DNA from: Parapristionchus giblindavisi
Lineage: Eukaryota; Nematoda; Chromadorea; Rhabditida; Diplogasteridae
Assembly: GCA_943737045.1 (NCBI GenBank)
Contig: CALSFV010000048.1
Coordinates: forward strand, 620,001 to 684,000
Length of the DNA stretch: 64,000 nt
Reading direction: 5' to 3'
Position 1 is the first letter of the stretch. Each line of letters begins with the position of its first letter. Below, piece by piece: positions 1-11,562 of this stretch. The notes below the pieces were generated by a model. The model had not been told where the DNA came from and made no database searches. It worked only from the letters and a program-made list of their open reading frames with translations. A program made the position numbers and the translations under genes.

Positions 1-5
1 ATCAA

Positions 6-209
6 TCATGGTTTACAATGATCAATGCCGCACACTCCTTCCCAATCGGAGAATGACGAGCGAGCTACGTACTCCTGAAGGGATTATCGATTGATTCAGA
101 GAATTTGTTAATTGATTTCGCGAATATATTGATCGATTACCTTGAAGGCAGCGAAAGGAATCCATCCTTTGCCGTCTGCCTTGGATGAGAGTTCGGGAAC
201 AAGAAGAGC
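6..209 (-). pseudogene. Acid phosphatase last two exons (orphan copy)
   Basis: On the minus strand, 209-141 encodes ALLVPELSSKADGKGWIPFA and three more residues, and 74-6 encodes EYVARSSFSDWEGVCGIDHC then KP and a stop. Both are identical in peptide to the last two exons of the intact gene at 14252-17694, with the same splice sites. The preceding exon is missing: upstream sequence (210-740) is unrelated, so this is a gene fragment. Confidence 0.85.
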
Positions 210-419
210 CTATACGATTGTTGATTGATTGATTTATTATTGATTGATCAATTATCCATTGATTGATTGATTGATGATCGATTGATAAATTATCAATTGC
301 TCTTCCTTGCTACTAACATTCCCATCCTTGGTTACGACTTATAATTATTTGTTGTTGAATTATGTTCTTGATCTTGTTCTTTGTTGATGTTGTGATTTTC
401 ATGACTTGACTAAAAGAAT

Positions 420-566
420 AATTTTGTTAAACACGAAAATTTATATATTTTGAGGCATATTTCGATTTTTCCGAAATTTTCCGTATTTTCCGAATTTTCC
501 GAAAAATAATTTCGGAAAATTTCCGTTTTCCGAAATTTTCCGAAAACAATTTTCCGCACAGCCCTG
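420..566. mobile_element. Truncated hAT-type MITE with TTTCCGAAA filling
   Basis: The segment is built from TTTTCCGAAATTTTCC-like repeats and ends with CAGCCCTG at 559-566. This is the same terminus as the complete 30153-30684 element (CAGGGCTGTGCG at one end, GCACAGCCCTG at the other). No matching left end was found, so this copy is truncated. The second unit carries it at 7543-7689. Confidence 0.6.
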
Positions 567-1076
567 GTACGCACTGTCACATTGGATGTTGTTCGATAGG
601 TCATTCGATATCGATGCGTACGCAAGAGGGATAGGAGGCGGAGTCAATGCAGGGGAGAGAGAAAAGAGAGAGATAAGGAAACTCACACAGCGCTGTTGAA
701 GAAATTTCAAAATCATCAAGTTAACATCTACAAAAACACCGAAACTAGAAAGTAGCAATTAGGAGATGTATAGGGTGCGAACATATTGGTTTCACTCACA
801 GATTCAAAAGAAAATATTTGTAATAACAGTTTATCTAATTTTTAGAAATATTGGTAACTTGCGGTAATCATTTTCGGTAGATCATTCATGATTGGCTCTT
901 CACCAATTATACTTAATTTATAATTTACAATTTCGCTGAAATAGTTTAATAAAATCATCCTTAAAGCATACCTACTTAGATATTCAAAATTGGAATGCGA
1001 CTATCAACGGTACAAAGTCAAAAAAAAGAAAAAAAATATATATATAAATTTTCAGAAAGAACGGAATGTAGATTTT

Positions 1077-1180
1077 ATCTGCTCGCCCCTCCACCGGTAC
1101 CGGTGGGACTCCTCCAAAACCATCTCCCTTCACGGTGGCGACTTGATCAAAGTCAAGGACCGCAAGGGAACGCCGGGAGT
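1077..1180 (-). other. Conserved ~100-bp block, copy a
   Basis: One of three related blocks per unit (others 5586-5680, 6424-6525). On the minus strand it has a small hairpin (GACTT/AAGTC), a GGTTTTGGAGG segment and a second hairpin around CCACCGGTACCGGTGG. The same strand is also open in one frame (FDQVATVKGDGFGGVPPVPV, then EGRA). It could be a structured RNA remnant or an exon fossil; I do not recognise it. The second unit carries it at 8200-8303. Confidence 0.4.
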
Positions 1181-1571
1181 CAGGGTAGAGCGGAAAATTT
1201 CGAAAAAAATTTCTTTGTAGAGTATTTCTTTCCGTTATCCAGTTTTTACTCGAAATAATCTAGTACATAATCTCTACCTGACTGATTAACTATCAGAGCT
1301 GTTTTCCGATTTTCAGAGAAACAATATCGGGATTTTTTGTTTGATTTTTGTGTATGACGTAGTTGACTGTGCAGCTCATTTGATATTGAACACGTGATAA
1401 ACAATTCCTTTTATCCCTCAATAAAGCAGATGTTAGTAAAAAAAATCTTCATCAAAATGAGAAAGAATCTGTGAGCGAAATACAGTTCGGAAAGAACAGA
1501 ACTGTAGAAGCACTCTTGCAAACACTACGAAGCAACACAATTAATTATCGATTGATCAATTATCGATTCAA

Positions 1572-3228
1572 TCATGGTTTGCAATGATCAATGCCGCACA
1601 CTCCTTCTCAATCGGAGAATGACGAGCGAGCCACGTACTCCTGAAGGGATTATCGATTGATTCATAGAATTTTTTAATTGATTTGGAGATTATATCGATT
1701 GATTTTGAGATTATATCGATTCCTTTCGAGATTATATCCATTGATTTCGACATTTGATTGATCGATTACCTTGAAGGCAGCGAAAGGAATCCATCCTTTG
1801 CCATCGGCTTTGGATGCGAGGTCAGGAACAAGAAGAGCCTAGATGATTATTGATTTATTTTTTGATTGATTATTGATTGATCAACTATCGATTGGTTGAT
1901 TGATTATTGAGTGATCAACTATCGATTGATTGATTGATTATCGATTGACACATCAATCTAAACTTACGGGATATATGACGTGATCATCCACTGGATTAGG
2001 GTCATGTTGGAGTAGACGAACTTGGGGAAGATTTTTAATGTTTCTTGCTTCAATTACGAAGCCAGCTGAGGTTGTCAATTCAGACTATAATTTTGATTGA
2101 TATTATTGATTTATTCATTGATTATTGATTTATTGATATTATTTATTTATTCATTTATTTATTGATTGATTGATATTATTGAATTATTTATTGATTTCTT
2201 GATTGATTGATATTATTGATTTATTCATTGATTTATTGATTGATTGATATCATCGATTGATTTATTAATTGATATTATCGATTGATTTATTGATTGATAT
2301 TATCGATTGATTTATTGATTGATTGATCTACCTTCTGGATGCCGATCAGAATCATCGTAGCCAAAGTAACCTCAGTGTGCGAGGCGTATCCGATAAGACG
2401 AGGCGAAGATTTGCCGCTCATCGCAGTCTCTATCGACTGCAAGAGAGATTACGGTATATCCAGATTACGGTAGAGAGATTACGGTATATCCAGATTACGG
2501 TAGAGAGATTACGGTATATCCAGATTACGGTAGAGAGATTACGGTATATCCAGATTACGGTAGAGAGCTTACGGTATATCCAGATTACGGTAGAGAGATT
2601 ACGGTATATCCAGATTACGGTAGAGAGATTACGGTATATCCAGATTACGGTAGAGAGATTACGGTATATCCAGATTACGGTAGAGAGATTACGGTATATC
2701 CAGATTACGGTAGAGAGATTACGGTATATCCAGATTACGGTAGAGAGATTACGGTATATCCAGATTACGGTAGAAAGATTACGGTATATCCAGAGTACGG
2801 TAGAAAGATTACGGTATATCCAGATTACGGCAGAGAGATTACGGTATATCCAGATTACGGTAGAGAGATTACGGTATATCCAGATTACGGTAAAGAGATT
2901 ACGGTATATCCAGATTACGGTAGAGAGATTACGGTATATCCAGATTACGGTAGAGAGATTACGGTATATCCAGATTACGGTATATACAGATTACGGTAGG
3001 TCACCTTGACGATGTGGTCTCCCCAGAGTCCGCCCATCATGTCACGGCATGGCTTGTACGAGGCACAACGATTCATGTGGTTCTCGGCTGGAAATCGAGC
3101 GGTTACGGTAATCGATTGGCTGATATCGACATACCGAACGTGAGATAGGCAGCCCTGATGGAGGCGGCGGTGTAACCGGCAAGAGTGGGACGGGCCAGCC
3201 AATCGGGGTACGTGGAATTGTAGAAGTC
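1572..3228 (-). pseudogene. Broken histidine acid phosphatase 3' half
   Basis: Minus-strand exons 3228-3135, 3087-3005, 2436-2332, 2078-1968, 1838-1770 and 1640-1572 correspond to the last six exons of the intact gene at 14252-17694. Two lesions are visible. The 3' splice acceptor before the 2078 exon reads GAA where the intact gene reads GAG. The last exon has TGA (1608-1610) in place of the Trp codon of SDWEG. All upstream exons, including the one with the RHG motif, are absent: homology stops at 3400, where a LINE fragment begins. The 18-copy minisatellite lies between the second and third exons listed. Confidence 0.88.
2443..2990. repeat. 30-bp minisatellite, about 18 copies
   Basis: Unit AGAGATTACGGTATATCCAG plus ATTACGGTAG, repeated about 18 times with few substitutions, inside the phosphatase-derived intron. 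Because 30 is divisible by 3, the array reads as one long open frame (a 228-aa ORF of RLRYIQITVE repeats, 2323-3009). I regard that ORF as an artefact: on the opposite strand the interval is an intron between recognised exons. Confidence 0.95.
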
Positions 3229-3400
3229 CTCAAATTAAAATTCTATGAAATCAGTTGTTCTGCGGGAGATCACTTTTAGGTCAGTGATTATTCAAGGGCA
3301 TTCCAAAAAAATCTAATTGGAGATCCTCAAATTACAGTTACATTTTCTTCCAGAAAATTCTATGAAATCTATGAAACACCGGAAATGATTCCAATACACC

Positions 3401-4270
3401 CCCCTTTCACCCCAAATGTACTGTAATGCACTTTGGGCCTCTTAAGAATAGAACCACTTATTTTCTTGACGATTATGCTTTATCCCCTTCTCCTATTGTT
3501 AAAGACTTAGGTATTCACATGACCCCAAATCTTAAGTTTAATGATCACATCTCCATTATTGCTAATAGAGCCAGACAAAGGGCAAATATTCTATTCAAGA
3601 CAATATATTCTAATTCAAAAGAAATCTTTCTTAAAGCTTATTGTGTTTATGTTAGACCCATTCTTGAATCATCTACTGTTGTATTTAATCCCACCTCTAA
3701 GCACCTTACCAACTATCTTGAAGATGTCCAACGTAATTATACCAAAAGAATGTTAGCTAAATGCCGTTTACCTCCTTCACCTTATCATGATAGACTTTTG
3801 TCCCTTAATCTCTCTACTCTTGAATATAGGAGAACTATTTATGACATTCAATTTATACATAATACTATGCATAAGTTTAATTTGTTCGATTCATCTAATC
3901 TGTTTTCTGTTCTTCCCTCACAACACAACCGTCTATCTCATCCACTTCGTATTGTTCTCCCACATAGGATTTCTACTACCCATACGACATGTGCCTCTAG
4001 AAGTATAGATACTTGGAATACGCTCCCCTCCCAATTAGTTCTTTCTCCCCCCAAACCCTTCCGTGCAGGGTTATCAAATCTCCCCTCCAACCTCATCATT
4101 AAAGATTCTCGTATTCGTCCCTAAACCCCCATCCTTTAAAAACTGCCACCGAGCCAAAACCGAAATCGCCTTATGCGACGGAAATCCATCTATCCCTCTT
4201 CTGATCCTATACATACCACCTTTTATTATTATATTTGATGGAATAAAGAAAGAAAAGAAAAGAAAAAGTA
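3401..4270 (+). mobile_element. LINE 3' fragment (CR1/Jockey-like RT C-terminus)
   Basis: A 232-aa frame (3426-4124) begins TVMHFGPLKNRTTYFLDD and continues VKDLGIHMTPNLKFNDHI, with YVRPILESSTVVFNP further on. This is the thumb/C-terminal region of non-LTR reverse transcriptases. The catalytic domain is missing, so it is 5'-truncated. The 3' end has ATTATTATATTTGATGGAAT and a purine-rich AAAGAAAGAAAAG tail. Its left edge coincides with the end of homology to the phosphatase gene. Confidence 0.85.
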
Positions 4271-4439
4271 GCGGATTTCCCTCGGAGTATGCTGCGGCCT
4301 GATGCTCAACCGCCATAAGCTCGACCTCTCTGAAAGTCTTCATCGTCTTGTTGCTCCCCATATACCCTATTTTCCGTCACATCCTTTTTGTGTTAAAGTT
4401 TGTGTGGGCTGCATGGTATTGGAGATTTTCAAAGAAATA

Positions 4440-5430
4440 CAGTACCGTGCAAAAGTATATCCACTTTTGCGTTTTTCGTCATAACTTTTTTCAAACTCAA
4501 CTAATCGTGTCCAGCTTTTCAGGGATTATTTTCAGGGTGTTTTAACGTGTTTTACACGACCAAATATAACGGGTGAACTCTTACGGTGAAATTTATTTCG
4601 AATTTATCAAAAGTCACAAAAGTGAGATTTTCGTTTTCTTCGATTTCGTCATAATTTTCTCACGCATTTCGCTACCAATGTGTGTTAAATCGTTTAAAAC
4701 AATGAAAAGGCCTCTTGAGAGCAAGAATCTAGCGATATCCGAGTTAGAATCCATTCGTCGAGGACTTCAGATGGGACTGTCCGCAGTCACCCTCTCACAG
4801 CAGTTTCGGATGTCTGTTTCGACTATTTACAAGGGCAACACAACTAGAAGCCATGCTCAAACAATGAAGAATACTCATGAACGAACTAACAAGACGTCCG
4901 CGATATCTAATCGTCTGATTACTTGCACCTCGAAGGAGATCCCGAGGCTCAATGCAAGGGGCATCAATCAGGAACTGGCGGAATTTCACCAAATTGGGGT
5001 ACCTAAAGCTTCTAAACTTGGTTGAAAAGATTTTGAGGTGTTCATGTACATTGTGCAAAGTCGTTTTCGTGCGTCGGGACAATTCGGACGTCGGCATGTC
5101 TAGAAACTGCTGATCGCCGAAGAGATTCGCAAAGCAAGAATCGCATGGGCAAAAGGGTACATTCATTCGACCCCCTAACAATAGTAGTAGATTGTATTCT
5201 CAGACGAAATCAAGTTTCTGATGATCGGTACGGGGTGAATAACACATGTTAGTTGACCGGTTGGCATTAGATTTGATTTGAAGAGCTAGTTGGCCACCGT
5301 GAAGCATGGACTGTTGATATCGCTGGGTTATTTCTCTGTTGATTTGATTACACCCCTGGTCCATCAGAGAGGGCGATCGGGAGTAGGAGAGTCCGGCATT
5401 TTTTTTAATTTCCATGATCAGTATTCATGA
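4440..5430 (+). pseudogene. Degenerate Tc1-like transposon
   Basis: The left end reads TA|CAGTACCGTGCAAAAGTAT, typical of Tc1-family termini. The frame at 4573-5025 encodes a helix-turn-helix N-terminus (NLAISELESIRRGLQMGLSA, then SQQFRMSVSTIYKGN). Further on, in other frames, VFSDEIKF (about 5190-5215) matches the second catalytic aspartate region of Tc1 transposases. Frameshifts and stops separate these pieces, and no right terminus was found. It is inactive. Confidence 0.75.
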
Positions 5431-5585
5431 GGACAGGATTGGCTCGCGAGGAGTCGTGCCCCTTACTGGCCTTCTAGTCCCTCTTTCCTCCTCCTACATT
5501 CCCGCCATCCTAAATAAATTCATTTTTTCAGGTTAACAAATTGAGGAGCTCATATTGTCATTGTCAGTCATTATTGTCATTCTCA

Positions 5586-5680
5586 TTGTCAGCTGTGCTC
5601 GCCCCACCACCGTCACCGGTGGGACCTCCAAAAGTTCCTCCCTACACGGGGTCGGGGGCCATCAATTAGGACCGAGGACC
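5586..5680 (-). other. Conserved ~100-bp block, copy b (most diverged)
   Basis: Shares the TTTTGGAGG segment and the CCACC..GGTGG hairpin with the blocks at 1077 and 6424, but the first hairpin is lost and the open frame is interrupted. Repeated at 12709-12803. Confidence 0.35.
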
Positions 5681-5950
5681 GCATGAAAACATTTCAAGGT
5701 AAATAAGCAAGCAAATGAAGCATCTTTCATTATAAGCAAGCAAATGAAGCATCTTGGTTATTCATTGAAGAATGACTAGAGCGTACAATGCATTCATGAT
5801 GTGTCATGTTCTTCAAGATAACACCTTCAACTAGGAAGATGCAATTAGGAGATGTATAGGATGCGAATTCTATTCAACATCGCGCTGTCAGACAGGTTTC
5901 ACTCACAGATTCTAAAGAAAATCATTTTATAGCAGTTTATCTCCTTGTTT

Positions 5951-6053
5951 ATGCATCGTTCCATTAGCCTTACGTGACCTCAGCAGTAACGAAGGAGACG
6001 CGGCGGAGGAGATTACGGCGTAGGCACCACGTAAGGCAAATGTAACGATGCAT
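5951..6053. mobile_element. Palindromic MITE (ATGCATCGTT family)
   Basis: Near-palindrome with ends ATGCATCGTTCCATTAGCCT and GGCAAATGTAACGATGCAT and an ACGGCG/CGGCGGAGG core. The equivalent position in the sister module (about 840-845) lacks it, giving an empty site. Related copies are at 56582-56690 and 62020-62128. It recurs at 13074-13176. Confidence 0.75.
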
Positions 6054-6288
6054 TAGAAATACTGGTGACTTGCGGTAATCATTTTCGGTAGCTCACTCCT
6101 GATTAGATTACGGTAGCTAAGTTCTTCCCAATCATAACTAATTCCTTTTGCAAATTCGGTGAATAGAAATATTTTATCTACAATAAAATGATCCTAGACC
6201 TACTTAGATGCTCAAAATTGGAATGCGAACATCAAAAGTACCAAGTCAAAATGAAAAACAACTATACATAAAAACGAACGTAGAGCGG

Positions 6289-6402
6289 CATAGGTCGAAA
6301 AGTATGTTACAAAGTAGCAAGCCTGAACGCATTTTGAGCCAAAATTTCCGAAAAATAGGAAAAACCTGATCGAATTTTTAAATCCTAATTATTCGACCTA
6401 TG
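6289..6402. mobile_element. hAT-type MITE, CATAGGTCGAA family
   Basis: Ends CATAGGTCGAAAAGTA and ATTCGACCTATG; interior CCTGAACGCATTTTGAGCC-type module. A member of the family described at 42671-42875 and 60728-60929. Repeated at 13412-13525. Confidence 0.75.
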
Positions 6403-6423
6403 CATAGAGGATGAAAATACTCT

Positions 6424-6525
6424 ATGCTCGCCCCACCACTGGTACCAGTGGGGCTCCTCCAAAACCTTCTCCCTTCACGGTGGCGACTTGATCAAAGTCG
6501 AGGACCGCAAGGAAACGTCGTGAGC
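6424..6525 (-). other. Conserved ~100-bp block, copy c
   Basis: Minus strand: CGACTT..AAGTCG hairpin, GGTTTTGGAGG, then a hairpin around CCACTGGTACCAGTGG. Both sides of the second hairpin differ from copy a in a compensating way (C-G replaced by T-A). One frame is open: LDFDQVATVKGEGFGGAPLV, then PVVGRA. Repeated at 13547-13648. Confidence 0.4.
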
Positions 6526-7128
6526 CATTGCTCCGAAGATCTTATCTCATGAGATAATTTTGATCACCGAAGAAGGAAAGTGAGGGGGCGCGAGGAGTGC
6601 GTGGCCACTAACACTGCCAGAGGGAATCGTCATCCAGATGTCATTAGAGACTGCGGCGTACTTTAGACGGGTTTGGTTGGAGAGAGAGGGTGAGAATATA
6701 GAGAGTTTACGCAATTCTCACAATGAGATTTGCATAGACCTACGGGTTTTGTTGGAGAGAGGATGAGAGGATACCGGATCCATGCAAATGTCACATTGAG
6801 ATTTGCATATACCCGCTATCAAGGTAGTGCGGAAATACAAAAAAAATTTCTTTGTGGAGCAATTTTTTCCGGTATCCAGTTTTTTTTTTCTTGGAAATAA
6901 TCTAGTACATCATCTCAACTTGACTGATTAACTATCTGATCTGTTTTCCGATTTTCGGAGAAATAATTTTGGGATTTTTGTCTCGTTGTGTATTGACTGT
7001 GCAGTTCATTTGATATTGAACACGTGATAAACACTTCCTTTTGTCACTCCAACAACAGAAAACTGACGATATTAGAAATTTTATGAACTCGGACAGGACA
7101 TACACTACGAAGCAACACAATTAATCAA

Positions 7129-7332
7129 TCATGGTTTACAATGATCAATGCCGCACACTCCTTCCCAATCGGAGAATGACGAGCGAGCTACGTACTCCTG
7201 AAGGGATTATCGATTGATTCAGAGAATTTGTTAATTGATTTCGCGAATATATTGATCGATTACCTTGAAGGCAGCGAAAGGAATCCATCCTTTGCCGTCT
7301 GCCTTGGATGAGAGTTCGGGAACAAGAAGAGC
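7129..7332 (-). pseudogene. Acid phosphatase last two exons (orphan copy 2)
   Basis: Second tandem copy of the two-exon fragment at 6-209. Exons are 7332-7264 and 7197-7129. It has no upstream exons and is not an independent gene. Confidence 0.85.
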
Positions 7333-7542
7333 CTATACGATTGTTGATTGATTGATTTATTATTGATTGATCAATTATCCATTGATTGATTGATTGATGA
7401 TCGATTGATAAATTATCAATTGCTCTTCCTTGCTACTAACATTCCCATCCTTGGTTACGACTTATAATTATTTGTTGTTGAATTATGTTCTTGATCTTGT
7501 TCTTTGTTGATGTTGTGATTTTCATGACTTGACTAAAAGAAT

Positions 7543-7689
7543 AATTTTGTTAAACACGAAAATTTATATATTTTGAGGCATATTTCGATTTTTCCGAAAT
7601 TTTCCGTATTTTCCGAATTTTCCGAAAAATAATTTCGGAAAATTTCCGTTTTCCGAAATTTTCCGAAAACAATTTTCCGCACAGCCCTG
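7543..7689. mobile_element. Truncated hAT-type MITE (tandem copy 2)
   Basis: Copy of 420-566 in the second 7.1-kb unit, with the same CAGCCCTG terminus and missing left end. Confidence 0.6.
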
Positions 7690-8694
7690 GTACGCACTGT
7701 CACATTGGATGTTGTTCGATAGGTCATTCGATATCGATGCGTACGCAAGAGGGATAGGAGGCGGAGTCAATGCAGGGGAGAGAGAAAAGAGAGAGATAAG
7801 GAAACTCACACAGCGCTGTTGAAGAAATTTCAAAATCATCAAGTTAACATCTACAAAAACACCGAAACTAGAAAGTAGCAATTAGGAGATGTATAGGGTG
7901 CGAACATATTGGTTTCACTCACAGATTCAAAAGAAAATATTTGTAATAACAGTTTATCTAATTTTTAGAAATATTGGTAACTTGCGGTAATCATTTTCGG
8001 TAGATCATTCATGATTGGCTCTTCACCAATTATACTTAATTTATAATTTACAATTTCGCTGAAATAGTTTAATAAAATCATCCTTAAAGCATACCTACTT
8101 AGATATTCAAAATTGGAATGCGACTATCAACGGTACAAAGTCAAAAAAAAGAAAAAAAATATATATATAAATTTTCAGAAAGAACGGAATGTAGATTTTA
8201 TCTGCTCGCCCCTCCACCGGTACCGGTGGGACTCCTCCAAAACCATCTCCCTTCACGGTGGCGACTTGATCAAAGTCAAGGACCGCAAGGGAACGCCGGG
8301 AGTCAGGGTAGAGCGGAAAATTTCGAAAAAAATTTCTTTGTAGAGTATTTCTTTCCGTTATCCAGTTTTTACTCGAAATAATCTAGTACATAATCTCTAC
8401 CTGACTGATTAACTATCAGAGCTGTTTTCCGATTTTCAGAGAAACAATATCGGGATTTTTTGTTTGATTTTTGTGTATGACGTAGTTGACTGTGCAGCTC
8501 ATTTGATATTGAACACGTGATAAACAATTCCTTTTATCCCTCAATAAAGCAGATGTTAGTAAAAAAAATCTTCATCAAAATGAGAAAGAATCTGTGAGCG
8601 AAATACAGTTCGGAAAGAACAGAACTGTAGAAGCACTCTTGCAAACACTACGAAGCAACACAATTAATTATCGATTGATCAATTATCGATTCAA

Positions 8695-10351
8695 TCATGG
8701 TTTGCAATGATCAATGCCGCACACTCCTTCTCAATCGGAGAATGACGAGCGAGCCACGTACTCCTGAAGGGATTATCGATTGATTCATAGAATTTTTTAA
8801 TTGATTTGGAGATTATATCGATTGATTTTGAGATTATATCGATTCCTTTCGAGATTATATCCATTGATTTCGACATTTGATTGATCGATTACCTTGAAGG
8901 CAGCGAAAGGAATCCATCCTTTGCCATCGGCTTTGGATGCGAGGTCAGGAACAAGAAGAGCCTAGATGATTATTGATTTATTTTTTGATTGATTATTGAT
9001 TGATCAACTATCGATTGGTTGATTGATTATTGAGTGATCAACTATCGATTGATTGATTGATTATCGATTGACACATCAATCTAAACTTACGGGATATATG
9101 ACGTGATCATCCACTGGATTAGGGTCATGTTGGAGTAGACGAACTTGGGGAAGATTTTTAATGTTTCTTGCTTCAATTACGAAGCCAGCTGAGGTTGTCA
9201 ATTCAGACTATAATTTTGATTGATATTATTGATTTATTCATTGATTATTGATTTATTGATATTATTTATTTATTCATTTATTTATTGATTGATTGATATT
9301 ATTGAATTATTTATTGATTTCTTGATTGATTGATATTATTGATTTATTCATTGATTTATTGATTGATTGATATCATCGATTGATTTATTAATTGATATTA
9401 TCGATTGATTTATTGATTGATATTATCGATTGATTTATTGATTGATTGATCTACCTTCTGGATGCCGATCAGAATCATCGTAGCCAAAGTAACCTCAGTG
9501 TGCGAGGCGTATCCGATAAGACGAGGCGAAGATTTGCCGCTCATCGCAGTCTCTATCGACTGCAAGAGAGATTACGGTATATCCAGATTACGGTAGAGAG
9601 ATTACGGTATATCCAGATTACGGTAGAGAGATTACGGTATATCCAGATTACGGTAGAGAGATTACGGTATATCCAGATTACGGTAGAGAGCTTACGGTAT
9701 ATCCAGATTACGGTAGAGAGATTACGGTATATCCAGATTACGGTAGAGAGATTACGGTATATCCAGATTACGGTAGAGAGATTACGGTATATCCAGATTA
9801 CGGTAGAGAGATTACGGTATATCCAGATTACGGTAGAGAGATTACGGTATATCCAGATTACGGTAGAGAGATTACGGTATATCCAGATTACGGTAGAAAG
9901 ATTACGGTATATCCAGAGTACGGTAGAAAGATTACGGTATATCCAGATTACGGCAGAGAGATTACGGTATATCCAGATTACGGTAGAGAGATTACGGTAT
10001 ATCCAGATTACGGTAAAGAGATTACGGTATATCCAGATTACGGTAGAGAGATTACGGTATATCCAGATTACGGTAGAGAGATTACGGTATATCCAGATTA
10101 CGGTATATACAGATTACGGTAGGTCACCTTGACGATGTGGTCTCCCCAGAGTCCGCCCATCATGTCACGGCATGGCTTGTACGAGGCACAACGATTCATG
10201 TGGTTCTCGGCTGGAAATCGAGCGGTTACGGTAATCGATTGGCTGATATCGACATACCGAACGTGAGATAGGCAGCCCTGATGGAGGCGGCGGTGTAACC
10301 GGCAAGAGTGGGACGGGCCAGCCAATCGGGGTACGTGGAATTGTAGAAGTC
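8695..10351 (-). pseudogene. Broken histidine acid phosphatase 3' half (copy 2)
   Basis: Second tandem copy of the 1572-3228 fragment, with the same lost acceptor and the same premature TGA (8731-8733). The inactivating changes therefore predate the 7.1-kb duplication. Confidence 0.88.
9566..10113. repeat. 30-bp minisatellite, about 18 copies (copy 2)
   Basis: Identical array in the second 7.1-kb unit; same variants in the same order as 2443-2990. Confidence 0.95.
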
Positions 10352-10523
10352 CTCAAATTAAAATTCTATGAAATCAGTTGTTCTGCGGGAGATCACTTTT
10401 AGGTCAGTGATTATTCAAGGGCATTCCAAAAAAATCTAATTGGAGATCCTCAAATTACAGTTACATTTTCTTCCAGAAAATTCTATGAAATCTATGAAAC
10501 ACCGGAAATGATTCCAATACACC

Positions 10524-11393
10524 CCCCTTTCACCCCAAATGTACTGTAATGCACTTTGGGCCTCTTAAGAATAGAACCACTTATTTTCTTGACGATTATG
10601 CTTTATCCCCTTCTCCTATTGTTAAAGACTTAGGTATTCACATGACCCCAAATCTTAAGTTTAATGATCACATCTCCATTATTGCTAATAGAGCCAGACA
10701 AAGGGCAAATATTCTATTCAAGACAATATATTCTAATTCAAAAGAAATCTTTCTTAAAGCTTATTGTGTTTATGTTAGACCCATTCTTGAATCATCTACT
10801 GTTGTATTTAATCCCACCTCTAAGCACCTTACCAACTATCTTGAAGATGTCCAACGTAATTATACCAAAAGAATGTTAGCTAAATGCCGTTTACCTCCTT
10901 CACCTTATCATGATAGACTTTTGTCCCTTAATCTCTCTACTCTTGAATATAGGAGAACTATTTATGACATTCAATTTATACATAATACTATGCATAAGTT
11001 TAATTTGTTCGATTCATCTAATCTGTTTTCTGTTCTTCCCTCACAACACAACCGTCTATCTCATCCACTTCGTATTGTTCTCCCACATAGGATTTCTACT
11101 ACCCATACGACATGTGCCTCTAGAAGTATAGATACTTGGAATACGCTCCCCTCCCAATTAGTTCTTTCTCCCCCCAAACCCTTCCGTGCAGGGTTATCAA
11201 ATCTCCCCTCCAACCTCATCATTAAAGATTCTCGTATTCGTCCCTAAACCCCCATCCTTTAAAAACTGCCACCGAGCCAAAACCGAAATCGCCTTATGCG
11301 ACGGAAATCCATCTATCCCTCTTCTGATCCTATACATACCACCTTTTATTATTATATTTGATGGAATAAAGAAAGAAAAGAAAAGAAAAAGTA
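10524..11393 (+). mobile_element. LINE 3' fragment (copy 2)
   Basis: Second tandem copy of 3401-4270; frame 10549-11247 encodes the same 232 residues. Confidence 0.85.
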
Positions 11394-11562
11394 GCGGATT
11401 TCCCTCGGAGTATGCTGCGGCCTGATGCTCAACCGCCATAAGCTCGACCTCTCTGAAAGTCTTCATCGTCTTGTTGCTCCCCATATACCCTATTTTCCGT
11501 CACATCCTTTTTGTGTTAAAGTTTGTGTGGGCTGCATGGTATTGGAGATTTTCAAAGAAATA

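Larger units (their letters stand above)
1..7123. repeat. 7,123-bp tandem unit, copy 1
   Basis: Everything from base 1 recurs at an offset of exactly 7,123 bases, starting at 7124. The unit contains two diverged copies of an older module: phosphatase 3' exons (6-209 and 1572-1838) and a downstream block (about 740-1560 and 5830-7123). A diverged two-module tandem was therefore duplicated again very recently. One difference was seen between the copies: G at 6790 against C at 13913. The left boundary lies outside the window. Confidence 0.97.

Noticed and set aside
2443..2990. CRISPR-like array
   Set aside because: Uniform 30-bp tandem units without distinct spacers, in a eukaryotic intron.
2323..3009. 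228-aa ORF of RLRYIQITVE repeats (and 9446-10132)
   Set aside because: Translation of a 30-bp minisatellite that lies in an intron of the opposite-strand phosphatase; openness follows from the unit being divisible by three.
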